A stretch of 64,000 nucleotides of DNA, taken from NCBI GenBank assembly GCA_030847615.1, contig JAUMIR010000001.1:67345501-67409500 (forward strand). The letters run 5' to 3'. The notes under the pieces were generated by a model. That model worked only from the letters and a program-made list of their open reading frames with translations. It made no database searches and was not told where the DNA came from. Position numbers and translations under genes: made by a program. This stretch comes from Gambelia wislizenii. Its lineage: Eukaryota; Chordata; Lepidosauria; Squamata; Crotaphytidae. This document shows positions 1-10,685 of this stretch, piece by piece (within the stretch, counting starts at the first letter, position 1; each line of letters begins with the position of its first letter).

Positions 1-205
1 TCCTCGGATTATGTTACCGGGTTGTGATTCTTTCTGCATTGCCATTTCTCTTCAAGATTTGTTCGGCGTGAGTTCTCAAATAAGGCTGCAGCATTGTGGA
101 TAGTGTGTCTCCATGCCTCCCAATGTGAGGCCAGGGCAGACCATTGTTGGTGATCAATTTGGCCAAGCCTGAGATGTTGTTTCAGGGAGTCCTTGTATCG
201 CTTTT
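1..205 (-). mobile_element. Non-LTR retrotransposon ORF2 C-terminal fragment (copy 1 of 3)
   Basis: The minus strand encodes a degraded form of the C-terminal tail of a LINE ORF2. The same sequence recurs at 15085-15330 and 60460-60874, and the third copy shows the protein best (LPKILLYGEL, then a run of basic residues, then a terminal zinc-finger-like motif). It is cut by the window start and diverges after about 205 ('cgcttttttaat'), where the third copy continues. All three copies are antisense to the host gene. The LINE clade is not certain. Confidence 0.7.
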
Positions 206-360
206 TTAATTAAACTAGCATGATTACTGCAGAACAAGAGACTGGTGCAATAATGTCCATTGTTGAAGATTGGTTGTTACCTGCAGCTTAATGGTTTGTG
301 AATCAAAGGCAGCCAAAAGATTGTGAACACATGTATCAACTTACCTGTGTCTTTGAAGTA

Positions 361-611
361 CAGTAGGCCCCCCGTATCTGCTGGGGATTGGTTCAAGGGG
401 GCATGGATATTGGAAAACTGTGGATAATAGCAAATGCCATTGAAAATTATGGAACTTCTGGTTTAAAATAACATAGAGTTGCCTTGGAGGACCTAGAAAA
501 TGGCTAGAGAGGACACATTTTCTAGGAAGACTCTATGGTAGGTGTGCTGTTTTGTGTCTCGTGGATATTTGAACCAGTGGATAATTAATCAGTGGATATG
601 GGGTCCTACTG
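361..611. mobile_element. Tigger/pogo-like MITE (copy 1 of 4)
   Basis: A 251-bp non-coding element is flanked by TA on both sides (359-360 and 612-613). It starts CAGTAGGCCCCCCGTATC and ends with the near-complement GATATGGGGTCCTACTG. The terminal pattern of CAGT, a C-rich run and then GTATC is typical of Tigger/pogo elements in the Tc1/mariner superfamily. It shares most of its length with 20296-20533. No transposase is encoded. Confidence 0.85.
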
Positions 612-612
612 T

Positions 613-1740
613 AACCTTTCAGAAAAGACAACAAAATCATGGACAAAGTAATTATGAATGCTTAAATGTTCAGAAATGATTAGATTTGTTAAAGTGCTAC
701 TGGATAGTATTGGTAGTGGCAATAGTTGTAGTAATGATAATAATCATAATGAAAATAAACATGATAAAAATAGATTTCTATAGTATGCTACTGTACTACT
801 CAACATAAATTTCATTGAAAGGAACAGGAAGTGCAGACCATTTTGAAAATAATTATAGGTCCTGAGGAATAGAGTACTCTCTGGTGTTTATCCCCAGCTT
901 TTTAATGCAACATTGCACCACAGCCTTAATCCTTTGAATTGTTTAATGGGTATTGCTAATCAGACCACTAATACAATGAAATCACAAGTCAATTTACTGA
1001 ACATAGGTACAAATAAATAGTAAACAATGCATTGCTACAAGGGATATATAGCCACTGTTTCAAAATGGTTAATAATTACAAAACAGAAGCCTATGGTGCT
1101 GTTCTCTTGCAAATAAACTCACATATCCTATAATGTGGCTTCTTAGAGGTACTTCTATTTTCTTTACATTGTAAGCCTGCAGGCAGGGTTTGTTCTTTTT
1201 AGCATAATTATAGTCTAGTGCTGAGCCCTTGAGGCACTCTTAAATAATAAATATTATTATTAGCTGTTCTAGAAAATTCAATCCAGTAAACTCAGAAGCT
1301 TAGCTATTAGTTTTTGAAGAACAGAAAAACACTAGGATGGAACAGCATAGCATAGCATAGAATGTGCACAAGAGAATAAGCTTTATTTAGGAATTCTGTA
1401 ACAGTTAAAGTAAACCCATGGGAAGGGAATACACTAGCCCATGCACCCCTCTCTAATTGCTTTCTAGATGTGAAGAGTAACAGTCTGGAGTGGGGAATGT
1501 CCTCTAGATGTGGAGGCTCTCAATGCAATCAGGAACCCATCCAGGTCTCTCAGTTGTATGTAGAGGCCCTATTCTTCAAACTATTGCTCTCCACATGTAG
1601 AAAGCATGGGGGGGGGGCTAGTATACTCCTCTCTTCACATATTTCCGTAATCTGTATTACAGAATACTCAAGAAGGATTGAAATGGTTAAAAGAGAAGTC
1701 CTGCCATTAAGTAGAGTGAGACAACTGCCGGGTAGCAGCT
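613..1740. other. No recognised feature (intronic)
   Basis: AT-rich single-copy-looking DNA with short A/T runs, an (ATT)n-like patch near 1247-1262 and a G run near 1610. Short open frames here have no recognisable domain. Confidence 0.5.
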
Positions 1741-1879
1741 TTTGAGTGTTAACAAAAGAGCAGCAGATTGATGGTTATTTAATTAATTATTGCTGTATTT
1801 TATCTGCTGAGGAGGAGGGGGTGCTTATGAGAATTTCTGCTATTGGTACAAAATATTCACTAAGGAGATTAACAGACAG

Positions 1880-2420
1880 GAACACAAAAAGTGTTCCTCT
1901 CCCACAATCTCCACTCCCACTCCTGTCCTGCCCCTGTCCCGGAACAGTCATCCTCCCCACCACACTTACTTCCTCTCCCATCAACAGGTCAGCCCAGGAG
2001 TGAATGGAGCTCTAGCGAGAAGACACGAGCATGGGAAATTCAAAAATAAAAATAACACAAAAAAGTAACACCAAGCACAAAAACACACTTTAAATGTGCA
2101 AGTAACCCAGGGAGGGTAATAAAAAGCGTGTTACTTTCCTGCATGTCCTGATCTTACCCGAACATGCTCTGGCAGGGACCACCCATTGACGCTGGGATCT
2201 TGCCAGCAACACAGGGCACATTGTCGCACACATGGAAATCTGTGACAGAGACAGAATGGGGATCTCTTGACAGCTTCTCCCATCAATAAAAAACAGTGCC
2301 AGCGGAACAGGAGCAGAATGAGCACATAACGATAGGGGACAACATCATGTGGTAAGGGAGCCCTTTTGTGATCTTCTGGCATTGGTGTAATGCCACTTTG
2401 ACATGTCTGATAATCTCCTA
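1880..2420. mobile_element. Probable old copy of the DNA element seen at 24733-25341
   Basis: Several blocks resemble the element at 24.7-25.3 kb in the same order: an A-rich stretch of aaataaaa type, then an 'acccagggagggt' block, then 'gttactttcctgcatg' followed by 'tcctgatc', then a 'ggcagggaccacccattgac'-like block. Ends and target duplication cannot be placed, so boundaries are approximate. Confidence 0.35.
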
Positions 2421-2549
2421 TGTCTTCTAGGGCAAGTGTGGAGTGTGGGGAAGTGACTCTCTCAACCATCAGACTCTCTTGGATCAGCAAGTTCCAAAGT
2501 CCAGTCACAAGCATGTGCCATTCCTCTCAGTTCCTGGTGAACCAACATG

Positions 2550-3920
2550 AGCAGAGCAATATATGTCTGTACCCTGCCTAGGATCTGAGTGTTATCACAT
2601 CACCTTCTTTTTTGTCCCATATACAAAATTCTCATGTATGATTTATATTAATAGAAAAGCCACAAGTGTGGACCTTTAAGAAACTCTAGGCATGGGTCAG
2701 AGGTTTACACTGCAGGCATGAAGTAGAGGTTTATACTCTTTCTTGCACAGGAGCAGGCAGCAGCATTTTCAATACAGAAAATATTTCTGTGCAAATATAA
2801 TAATATTTCTGTGCAAATTTTGAACAGAATAAGTCTAGAACTGTGAACAGTCTTTGAAAACCACACAGTTTATGAAGATTTTCCTGTAGTGTGAAGAAAA
2901 TTGCAAACATTACTTGTTTGCTCCTTCAAAAAATTACATCCCTGGGAAGAGATTTGCATATCCATCAGTGCTGGCATATATACCGTAGCAAGCCTACACA
3001 GATCCATCCCTTTACAGTCACACAAACCAATACACACACTGTGTCATAGACACACCTATGTAACACCCTCTTATACCATTCCTCTTCTCAACCAGTCCTT
3101 TTCTGTCTCTTCTCCCCATCTTCTTCCTCCTTTTTAGTGCACAGTAGCAGAAATGATGGCTACAAGCAACTGAACCAAATAATGTCACTTCTCCCTCTCA
3201 ATGAGAATTGGGGAAAGGAACATTACAGATATTTTAAAAAACAGTGAGGTGGCTTCTTTCAGACCATATATTCAGAACCCTACCTAGTTCCTGCTCTCCT
3301 TTCAAAGAGCCCCACCCTCTGGACTCTATTAATTCATCTGTTTCAACAGTGGCTTCCATTCTCCTCTTCTGTGCTTTTCTGGCCTGGTTTCAGTGTTCAT
3401 CTTTAGCACTTAACATTGCCTGTGTTTTTAGTGCGCTTCTTATCATAGGGCACTTGGGAGGCAATATCTGTCACATGTGGTGATAACCCACTGCCCAGCC
3501 ACTGGCATCCCATTTGCTTTACTTCCCAGCACTGAACACTGAATTTTCTGGAATGTAGAATTTTATGGCACTTGAGAATATATAACTGTGAACACTTGAA
3601 TTTAATGGGATGGAATTGTTTTTCCTATGTTAAAATGGTTTTAATTTTTAATGTTGAAACTGCTCCATTCCAGACAATGTATAGTGAAATAGACACATTC
3701 GTTCTGCACAAAACATATAATGTTTGAAGTATCAAATAAGCTGTTTAAATGATGAAAGCAAAACAATGGCTTCCTCCTCCCCAACCCCTATCCTTGTCAC
3801 CTACTGCTTTCCCTGGTCTGTCTTGCTGCTACCTTAGTACACAGTAGTTTGCCCAATCCTCAGAGTCATCCAGCAATCCAAAAGGCACTAATGCATCACA
3901 GTAAAATATGAAGAGCTTCA
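2550..3920. other. No recognised gene; weak quasi-repeat near 2760-2860
   Basis: Nothing coding is recognisable. A short patch at about 2765-2825 repeats 'atttctgtgcaaat' and resembles the quasi-periodic 'ctgtgcagaaa' sequence at 21.4 and 23.2 kb. The rest looks like degraded intronic DNA. Confidence 0.4.
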
Positions 3921-3927
3921 ACTGCCC

Positions 3928-4145
3928 TGGAACACTTTCATACTACACAATTATAGCACTGTGATTCTACTTTAACTGCCATAGCTGCATCCCATGGATT
4001 TCTAATTTGCGGGGGGCAGTAGAGCTCTGTGACTAAAATTCTGAATACTTCTTCCTAAACTGCAAATCCCAGGACTCCATGATGTGTTGCCATAGCAGTT
4101 CAAGTGGAATCATAGTGCTTTAACTGTATAGTGTGAAAGGGCCAC
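3928..4145. mobile_element. hAT-like palindromic MITE
   Basis: The left arm (cacttt-like start, then 'tactacacaattatagcac') and the right arm ('gtgctttaactgtatagtg', then 'tgaaagggcc') are reverse complements with moderate divergence. The whole unit can fold into a long hairpin. A related left arm is at 10686-10841. It is non-coding. Exact ends and the expected 8-bp duplication are not clear. Confidence 0.7.
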
Positions 4146-4371
4146 TGGTGTATACTAAAAAAAAATGAAAAGATAGGATTTTGCATATATTTGTGTCATT
4201 TATTTTGCTCATTAGAAGCTTACTTATGCCCACACACAATATGCTGGGAATGTAGACCCTTGTCTTCTGCCATTTTGTTAGTTTTGGAAGATGAATCGAT
4301 TCTGTCCTGAGTGTTCAAGATGGCATATCACCACAACAAAGAGCTTTTTCTTTAAAGCAAATGTAACACTG

Positions 4372-4608
4372 GCCTAAATACCCTAAAGGCACCAGATCCT
4401 GTCTGATCTTGGAAGCTAAGCAGTGTCAGCCCTAGTGAGTACTAGGATGGAAGACCACCATGAATACCAGGTGCTGTAGGCTGTATTTCAAAGGAAGGAA
4501 CTGGCAAAACTACCTCTGAGTATTCCTTGCCCAAGAAAACCCAATGGAATCCATGGGGTTGCCATAAGTCAACAGGCAATTTGAAGGCACGTACACATAC
4601 ACATAAAG
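4372..4608 (+). mobile_element. 5S rRNA-derived SINE
   Basis: The first ~112 bp (4372-4483) follow 5S rRNA from end to end. The internal promoter is recognisable: an A-box-like 'gaagctaagcagtg' and a C-box-like 'ggatggaagaccacc', ending 'gtgctgtaggct'. The unrelated body that follows includes 'gagtattccttgcccaaga' and ends 'ttgaaggcacgtacacat'. This is the build of 5S-derived SINEs described from squamates. It is not a functional 5S gene, because the 5S part is diverged and runs into the SINE body. Confidence 0.88.
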
Positions 4609-4609
4609 C

Positions 4610-5450
4610 AAATGTAAAAGGAACATGAGATAAATTGCAGTTTAATCAACAAAAAGCTACCACTCATTCTAAGAAAAGAAGCCAAAGCTGTTTTCTTGAT
4701 GGGACATTTGCTTCGCTCTGTCATGGAAATGGCAACCTGGGGCTGGCAAGGCAAGGCAGCAGGGAGAACAGTGCAACTGGGAGAGTTAACAAACCCTTTC
4801 TAGTTTGCTGATCAGAATCTGGGGAGGATGGCAGGTGTAATTCCCCCCCCCAAAAAAAACACCCCTCTATCAGCTTCAGTAACAGATCTCCGATAATGAC
4901 TTCAATGGGAGGTGGGAGGAAGCATCATTTGTGTTTCTCTCCAACAACCAAAATTTTCCTCCATCAGTTAAGACTTCCTTTAACTAAAAAGACTCCCTTT
5001 GACTAATCAACTAAAGCTTTACTTGAGTGATGTAATGGGTAAATTAGTTCAAGTATTCAGTTCTAAATCTGGGTGTAAGTTGGAATTGGGCACTGAAGAA
5101 GTAGAGTAACACTTACAAAAGCTTTTGTTGGCCAAGTATTGAGGTGTCAAGCACATATTCGAATCCCATAATTACTTCTTCATGCAGCCATTGCAACATG
5201 AGTCTAATGAATCCAACCTTTAGCACATGTGTTTGGTCTTTTAACTCTGGCCTCAGCAGTTTGTCATAAGCAAAAGCTATCACCACTTTCTAAACAGTTG
5301 TGCTTTTGTTACTTTTAAAAATCCCTCCCAAGTCCACCCAAAGTAATCCCTCAAGCTGCATGAATCAATCCTTGCTTTCTGTGATTGACAAGGCAAGTTC
5401 AAAGGACAGAGCCCCCAAAACATAATACAATCCAAAGAATCCTTATACTA
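4610..5450. other. No recognised gene
   Basis: Degraded intronic DNA. A stretch at 5090-5170 ('ctgaagaagtagagtaacac', then 'aaaagcttttg') resembles the short repeat motif at 50420-50545 and 43230-43270. Confidence 0.4.
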
Positions 5451-5456
5451 ACACAG

Positions 5457-5566
5457 TCTCAGAGCTTGGGAAAGTTGCTTTTTGGACTGCAAATCTCAGA
5501 ATCCCCATCCTGGCGAGGGGATTCTGGAAGTTGTAGCCCATAAAGGATTTTTCCAAGTCCTTGATA
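5457..5566. mobile_element. Short palindromic MITE
   Basis: The left arm 'gcttgggaaagttgcttttt' followed by 'ggactgcaaatctcagaatc' is mirrored by 'gattctggaagttgtagccc' and then 'ggatttttccaagtc'. About 110 bp form one imperfect hairpin. Related units are at 13738-13839 and 15350-15460. Confidence 0.65.
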
Positions 5567-5839
5567 GTTTTCTATAAAATCATTGCAGCCTAATCATTCA
5601 ACTATGTTTGTGCAAGGAAAGTCTTTCCAGAGTTGGCTTCTGATTGCTGTGCTTCATGGTGAACTGATTGTGTATATCGATTGCCATGGGAAACATTTAG
5701 CTTTTGTAATGCCACTTCAGACATGAGTTGTGAAAATTCCTCAGATCCAATTTTGCTGTTTTTCTCCAGCTGCAGCTTCTTCCTGTCCTAGTTTCATATC
5801 AAGTTGCAAGGCTTTGTGTTTAATTCCAACACTGAACTT

Positions 5840-6055
5840 AATGATAATAATAATAATTTTTATTTATAATGTGCTTTTCACCAAGGGTGGGACATCAGAC
5901 ATGTATAGTCAAAAACTAAACAATAAAACACAACACTATAAAATGCTAAAATACTAAAATAATATACTAAAAACAAAATCCGTATCAGTCACTACCCATC
6001 TTGGCCACCTTAGGCAAACTCAGCAGCTTAATCCAGTGAATCAAAGAGGAAGTTG
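5840..6055 (-). mobile_element. LINE 3' tail, first part
   Basis: It begins with an (AAT)n run and then 'tttttatttataatgtgctt', the reverse complement of a typical LINE tail. It appears to belong with the minus-strand LINE coding fragment at 6276-6640, because the plus-strand insert 6056-6275 separates them. Boundaries are approximate. Confidence 0.5.
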
Positions 6056-6275
6056 TCAACCCTTTACAAAAGCGAGTACGATCCTCCTTCAGCCGGAGGT
6101 GCAGAGGAAGACTGAAAGGCTCACAGCCTTGAAAGAGCCATATGCATTGGTGGAACCGCCAATAATGCAGTTAGATGTGTAAATAGCTATTGCTTAAAAC
6201 AATTTGTAAGCCGCTCTGATAGCCTTGTGGCTGAAGAGCGGGGTATAACTAACTAACTAACTAACTAACTAAATA
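6056..6275 (+). mobile_element. LINE 3' end (family also at 16135 and 19953)
   Basis: The end 'aatttgtaagccgctctgat', then 'agccttgtggctgaagagcg', then an (AACT)n tail is repeated almost exactly at 19953-20075 with an (AAAT)n tail, and in reverse at 16135-16235. Upstream lies a short degraded coding tail. The orientation is opposite to the flanking LINE pieces, so it probably inserted into them. Confidence 0.65.
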
Positions 6276-6640
6276 ATCCTTTGTCTGTAGATCTTAAATT
6301 CCTAGATAGTACAGTACCATGCTAACTGAGCTGCCTAATGCTGGGGGAGGTTAAAGCACAGGGCCATAAATACCAGGACCAAAAGCTTATAATGAACCCT
6401 AGCCCAAACTGGTAGCCAGCGGAGAGATCTATGAGGGGAAGAGACATGTGAGTATTTAGGGAGATTTAAAACAACCCAAGCAGCACTGTTCTGGATTAAA
6501 GCCAGAGTAACAGAACAGGAAGGCAAACCTGCCAGTAGGCTATTACGATAGTCCAGGCATGAAATAACCAATAATAGTAACCAATAGTAATGCAATTTTT
6601 GCACAGTTTTTCCTAACTTACACATTTATTGGTGCAATTT
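6276..6640 (-). pseudogene. LINE reverse transcriptase C-terminal fragment
   Basis: The minus strand at 6335-6625 keeps 96 codons, including ISCLDYRNSLLAGLP, then LRWLPVWARVHYKLLVLVF. This pattern (a leucine-rich D-Y-C/R-N box followed by a WLP box) is the region after the catalytic palm in L2/CR1-like LINEs. The upstream RT is missing, so it is a 5'-truncated fossil. Confidence 0.7.
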
Positions 6641-6647
6641 CATTAGG

Positions 6648-6762
6648 TGTAGTGGTTTGAGCATTGGACTACAACTCTGGAGACCAGAGTTTGACTCCCC
6701 ACTCAGCCATGAAAACCCACTGGGTGACCTTGGGCAAGTCACACTCTTGCTCTCGAATAGTC
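6648..6762 (+). mobile_element. tRNA-derived SINE, 5' part
   Basis: It has 'ggtgtagtggtttgagc' (A-box-like), 'gagtttgactcccc' (B-box-like), then 'actgggtgaccttgggcaag'. The same family lies in reverse at 59302-59519. It is truncated at the 3' end and followed directly by a local tandem duplication. Confidence 0.75.
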
Positions 6763-6825
6763 TAATAGTCCTGGCCTATATCTAATAGAAGCATCTAATA
6801 GTCTAATAGTCCTGGCCTATATCTT
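6757..6825. repeat. Tandem duplication, ~40 bp period
   Basis: 'aatagtctaatagtcctggc' followed by 'ctatatct' occurs twice, about 40 bp apart, just after the SINE fragment. Confidence 0.8.
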
Positions 6826-7309
6826 AGACAGAACCATTTTGGATATAGACTTAGGCAGAACTTGTTTCAGAAAGCCAGTCAACCAAAAATACTCAGTAAT
6901 GCTAATGCACAAGAAGCAAGCAATGTGGAACGCAGAAAACAGGATCAGGCCAGGAAAAGAGATTTACCCACTCTTGCCTACCTGTCATGCTCACTCAATC
7001 AAACCAATCCTCTAATTTTTCTTTCCTGCCGTCAGAACATCTCTCCTTAATGGCAGTCCTACCTTTCTCCACTCTTTATCATGTACTAACAATATATGAT
7101 ACAAATGGGGCAACCACTTTGCAAACTTTAGACATGCTGCTAAAACCTTTTAGTTTATTGATGTAGTTTATTCATAGGTGGTGAACATATTTCTTTTTTT
7201 GTTTTTGCTTTCTGCAGACTGTCTTTGCTGATTTACTATTACTGTATTTTCAGTTGATGATATATTATATATTACCGTTCCTTGTATTTTTAGACTGAAA
7301 AGGAATTAA

Positions 7310-7500
7310 GTTGGAAATCCTAAGCACGTGTATAAAGAACAACACCAATGTGTATAAGGAACAGGCCAACACCTGAGTAAACATACATAGGTTTATGTTG
7401 TTAAAATAGAGTCCTATGCACACTTACTGGAAAGTAAGCCAAATTGAACATAATTCAGTTTGAACATAGAGCTAACTTCTGAGTAAACATACACAGCATT
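7310..7500. repeat. Short interspersed motif family (copy 1)
   Basis: It contains 'gagtaaacatacataggttt', 'gagtcctatgcacacttac' and a second 'ctgagtaaacatacacag'. Related blocks with 'ctgggagtaaggtccattga' or 'gagtaagctccattgacc' are at 43020-43115, 52990-53095, 54470-54510 and 58270-58340. The family is known to me as common in squamate DNA, but I cannot name it. Confidence 0.5.
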
Positions 7501-7599
7501 GCTGCATAATATTTTTAAATCAGTTGGCCTAGGTTCCTAATGTCTGTTTTCCTATGGGAAAAGTCATGAAGGCACCAGCCTGTGTCCTATTTACAGGTC

Positions 7600-7760
7600 C
7601 CTGGCTAGTCAAAATAGAGACAATGCTGATACAGAGATGATGATGATGATGATGATGATGATGACGACGACTTTATTTTTACCCCACCTTTTCCCCAAAA
7701 CTGGAAGTAGTCCCTTTTAGATGCAGCAGAAATTTCAGGAGGTTGAGGAACTGCAGGACT
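7600..7760 (-). mobile_element. L2-type LINE tail with trinucleotide run
   Basis: A (GAT)n/(GAC)n run at about 7637-7670 leads into 'ctttatttttaccccacctt', the reverse complement of the 'aaggtgggatataaat' tail seen on L2 copies at 32500 and 41720. Confidence 0.55.
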
Positions 7761-7799
7761 TAGTAGCTGCAACCTGGTTACCTCTTGGGGCTTGAGGCA

Positions 7800-8224
7800 T
7801 TTCATTACTTATTCAGTTCTTAAAATCTCTGGATGCAAAACTTATCAGGCACTTAGGAGAAATAAAGAGAAAAATGGGAGTCCTAATTGCATGTCCACTT
7901 TCCTTCCCAGTGTTTCTAGGACGCCACTTTGTTTTCTGTGCAGAGCATTAACTGCTTCACTGCTCCAACAGCATCCAGGCAGATCTCTCTGCACCTACTA
8001 AGGTTGCTGGCTCATCCGGAGAAGCATAGTTTGCATGAACAGAGTATCTGCATATGCTAATTTATTTAAATAAATGCACATTTAAAACTACTTACTAAAC
8101 TCAAACTGGGCACATGAACAAGATGCCATGCACAACATTCATACCACGAAGGCTAAAACAACAACAACAACAACATGACACCCAAGTGTATAGGAAGTAA
8201 GCCAGTTTAATAATAATACTGGCT
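7800..8224. other. No recognised gene
   Basis: Degraded intronic DNA with an (AAC)n run at about 8158-8175 and an A/T-rich patch near 8060. Nothing coding is recognised. Confidence 0.4.
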
Positions 8225-8278
8225 GACATTAAGACACACAATGCATAGATCAAATCACAGAATCACAGTATTGGAAAG

Positions 8279-8460
8279 TTCAGCAGTGGAACACACTCCC
8301 TCGGAGCATGGTGGGGTCTCCTTCCTTGGAGGTCTTTAAGCAGAGGCTAGATTGCCATCTGTCGGGGATGCTTTGATCAAGATTTCCTGCGTGGCAGGGG
8401 GTTGGACTGGATGAACCTCGTGGTCTCTTCCAACTCTGCAATTCTATGATTCTATATAGC
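8279..8460 (+). mobile_element. CR1 3' end inserted in an older CR1
   Basis: 'cagtggaacacactccctcg', then 'gatgctttgatcaagatttc', then the CR1 terminal repeat 'attctatgattctat' match the 3' end of the young CR1 copies at 50.1-50.25 kb very closely. It is 5'-truncated to about 180 bp. Its orientation is opposite to the older CR1 around it. Confidence 0.88.
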
Positions 8461-8848
8461 CCAATCTCCCATTGATACAGGAAATCTGCTTCTGCTGTAT
8501 TTTTTATAGGTAGCCATCAACCTGCTCCTTAAAAACTTCAAGGGAAACCTCCTGCATAATAAGACTGTCACTTTCCTCTATAAAACCATTTGTACCATCA
8601 GCAAGGTCTTCCTTATGTTTACTGCAAATGCCCTTTCTTATAATTTCCCTCCCCTCCCCACCTTGATTTAAGTCTTGCCCTCTGGAGTAAGTGATAACAA
8701 ATTTCCAGCATCATCCACATGATAACCCTCCAAATATTTGAAGATGGCTGTCATATCACCTATCAATCATGTCTTCTCCAGACTAAGCATAACCAAATCC
8801 TTTAACCTTTTCTCACAGAACATGGTCTCAAAGCTCTTCATCATTTTA

Positions 8849-9460
8849 GGATTTTATCAGATGTGGCACAAATTGCACAATTACAACATTAAGGTAGCAC
8901 AAATGGTTTCCGCTATCGCACTGCGTTGTCATGTTTGCGTGGTCAGTCTGTGCTCCAGCCATGAATAAGGTGTTGCTTTTCATTGGTGGGAAAACCATCA
9001 ATAGCCCTCAATATTGCTCTTTTCATGGTATTGAAGAGTGTGCGAAAACATGTGAATGGGTGGTCCTCTTTCCCCCTTCCCCGTTCCTGGCGAGAAAGCT
9101 TCTGGGTGAGAACATGAAAACTATCCACAGGACACTCTTTTTATGAACTGTCCCAGTTTGTTTGCACATTTTTAGATTTAAGTGTTTGTGTGTTCAATTA
9201 CTTTGCAAATTAAGGGGATTTCTATGTTTTTAAGCACGCTCGCATCTTCTCACGAGAACTGCTGAAATCTCGTCCATGCTAAATCATGGAAGTAAAGTCC
9301 CATTCTTAAAGTGTTAGTGGTGGTCATGTGATAATTCTTTGGTGGTTCTTTTGTGTGATTACAGCACTTTGTCTGATAAAAAGTGCAATAATGCCACTAT
9401 GTTTCTGCTTTCCTCATTTGTGGAATTACAGCGTTTTTAGACATCAGTCTGATAAAGTCC
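8849..9460. mobile_element. Non-autonomous DNA transposon with TTA target duplication
   Basis: A 612-bp element has ends GGATTTTATCAGA and TCTGATAAAGTCC (one mismatch across 13 bp) and TTA on each side (8846-8848, 9461-9463). Removing it and one TTA gives 'catcattttagtcacttt', which aligns with 'caccattttagttgccctt' of the intact CR1, so the empty site can be read directly. A 3-bp TTA duplication fits PIF/Harbinger-type elements. No transposase is seen. Confidence 0.8.
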
Positions 9461-9555
9461 TTAGTCACTTTGTCTCTAGGCTTGTTCAAGTTTGCTGATA
9501 GCCTTCTTAAATGGCAGTGCCCAGAACTGCCCAGATACATTTCAGAAGCATTAAA

Positions 9556-9890
9556 GTGCCTCAGATCCTTTGTTAATATGCCAAAAATTACATGAAAATG
9601 CCCAAGGAGCTCAGTTCCCTTTGTTAGTCAGTGCAAAGGCAGTGTTCTCAAAGTGGCTGACCTCTTTTAAAAGTTGGGACCACTCAATCATTCAGTCCTG
9701 GACAGCCACCAATTCTGCTCAGCAACCAGAGAGAATCAGTCTGAAGCTACTGAATTACTGAGTTCTCATTGGAAATCTAAGTAGAAATAGTCGTCTCCTA
9801 CAAGACACGTACCCACAGCCAAAGGCATGGGAGCATGGGCAATATAGAAACACATTACTTTTAAACCACTCAACCCATGTCCGTCATCTT
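9556..9890. other. No recognised feature
   Basis: Intronic DNA without a recognisable gene or repeat. Confidence 0.4.
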
Positions 9891-10112
9891 ATTTATTTAG
9901 GTAATAATACCATTTCTCCAATGAGCTTAAGGTAGCATATATATGACTCTTATCCTCCCCACAATGTTCTCGCAACAACCATATAAGCCAGCAGAAACGG
10001 AACGACCAGCCCAAGGTCTTCCTGTGAATTTCTTGGCTCAGTGGGAATTAAAACAGGGATCTCCCAAGTCCTAATCCCGTGTCTTAACCACTATACCACA
10101 CACTGGCCTTTT
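9890..10112 (-). mobile_element. tRNA-derived SINE (different family)
   Basis: Reading the minus strand, 'ccagtgtgtggtatagtgg' is followed by a B-box-like region (reverse of 'aaaacagggatctccc'), then the reverse of 'agcccaaggtcttcctgtga'. The distal part, the reverse of 'cacaatgttctcgcaacaac', resembles SINE bodies common in squamates. It is moderately diverged. Confidence 0.6.
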
Positions 10113-10302
10113 TGATACAGCTATTTTCTAGGAGTAAAAAGAACGCAGGACAGAAGGTAGGGCACTTATACCTGATGTATCTAGGGTAGTTTAGTAGGTA
10201 TATGTAGTGTATATTAAGGATGTAAAGAATATTGTCTATAATATTATTTTAGCAATATTTTTCAATCTCAGTGAAAGAAAGCGAAAGTTTGTTTAGGAGA
10301 CC

Positions 10303-10326
10303 TTGCCAAAAAAAAAAAAAAAAAAG
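10303..10326. repeat. Poly(A) run
   Basis: About 20 A residues in 'gccaaaaaaaaa...aagtgggg', with no identified retroposon attached. Confidence 0.7.
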
Positions 10327-10480
10327 TGGGGGGAGAATTACCACAAGATTCTTCACACTTTAGGTGAGGGAGAGAGTTGTGCAAAACTTGCTTTTTCTAA
10401 AAAACAAACCGTTTTTTTTACACAAAATACCCTGTTTACAACAACTTTTTCTGCAACCCCCTCTTCTTTGTGCAAAGGAT

Positions 10481-10502
10481 TGATTGATTGATTGATTGAT
10501 TG
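10481..10502. repeat. (ATTG)n microsatellite
   Basis: Five units of 'attg' in a row. Confidence 0.9.
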
Positions 10503-10685
10503 CTGGGAGGGGAAGCCCCAAAGTGTGAAAAAAATGTTTGTTTTCCTATCTCTTTTTTGGTACTCTACATTCCAGGCATTTTTAAAATTTTACTGAATGT
10601 GGATGTATCTTCCTTCCTACTTAAGTTCTTGTATCTCTACTGTTTTAACTATTTCCAAAGGCCATGTTAATTTGGTGCACTCTAA

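Larger units (their letters stand above)
8225..9555 (-). mobile_element. Old antisense CR1 LINE, interrupted twice
   Basis: Three pieces (8225-8278, 8461-8848, 9461-9550) follow the antisense 3' end of CR1 in order, as judged against the younger CR1 copies at 46-50 kb. 'ttgaagatggctgtcatatc' matches their 'aacagggctatcatatcg' region, and 'ggcagtgcccagaactg' matches 'tggtgcccagaactgg'. The gaps are filled by a CR1 3' end (8279-8460) and by a DNA element (8849-9460). Divergence is high, so this is an old copy. Confidence 0.75.

Noticed and set aside
4372..4483. A functional 5S rRNA gene
   Set aside because: The sequence is diverged and continues without a terminator into a SINE body.
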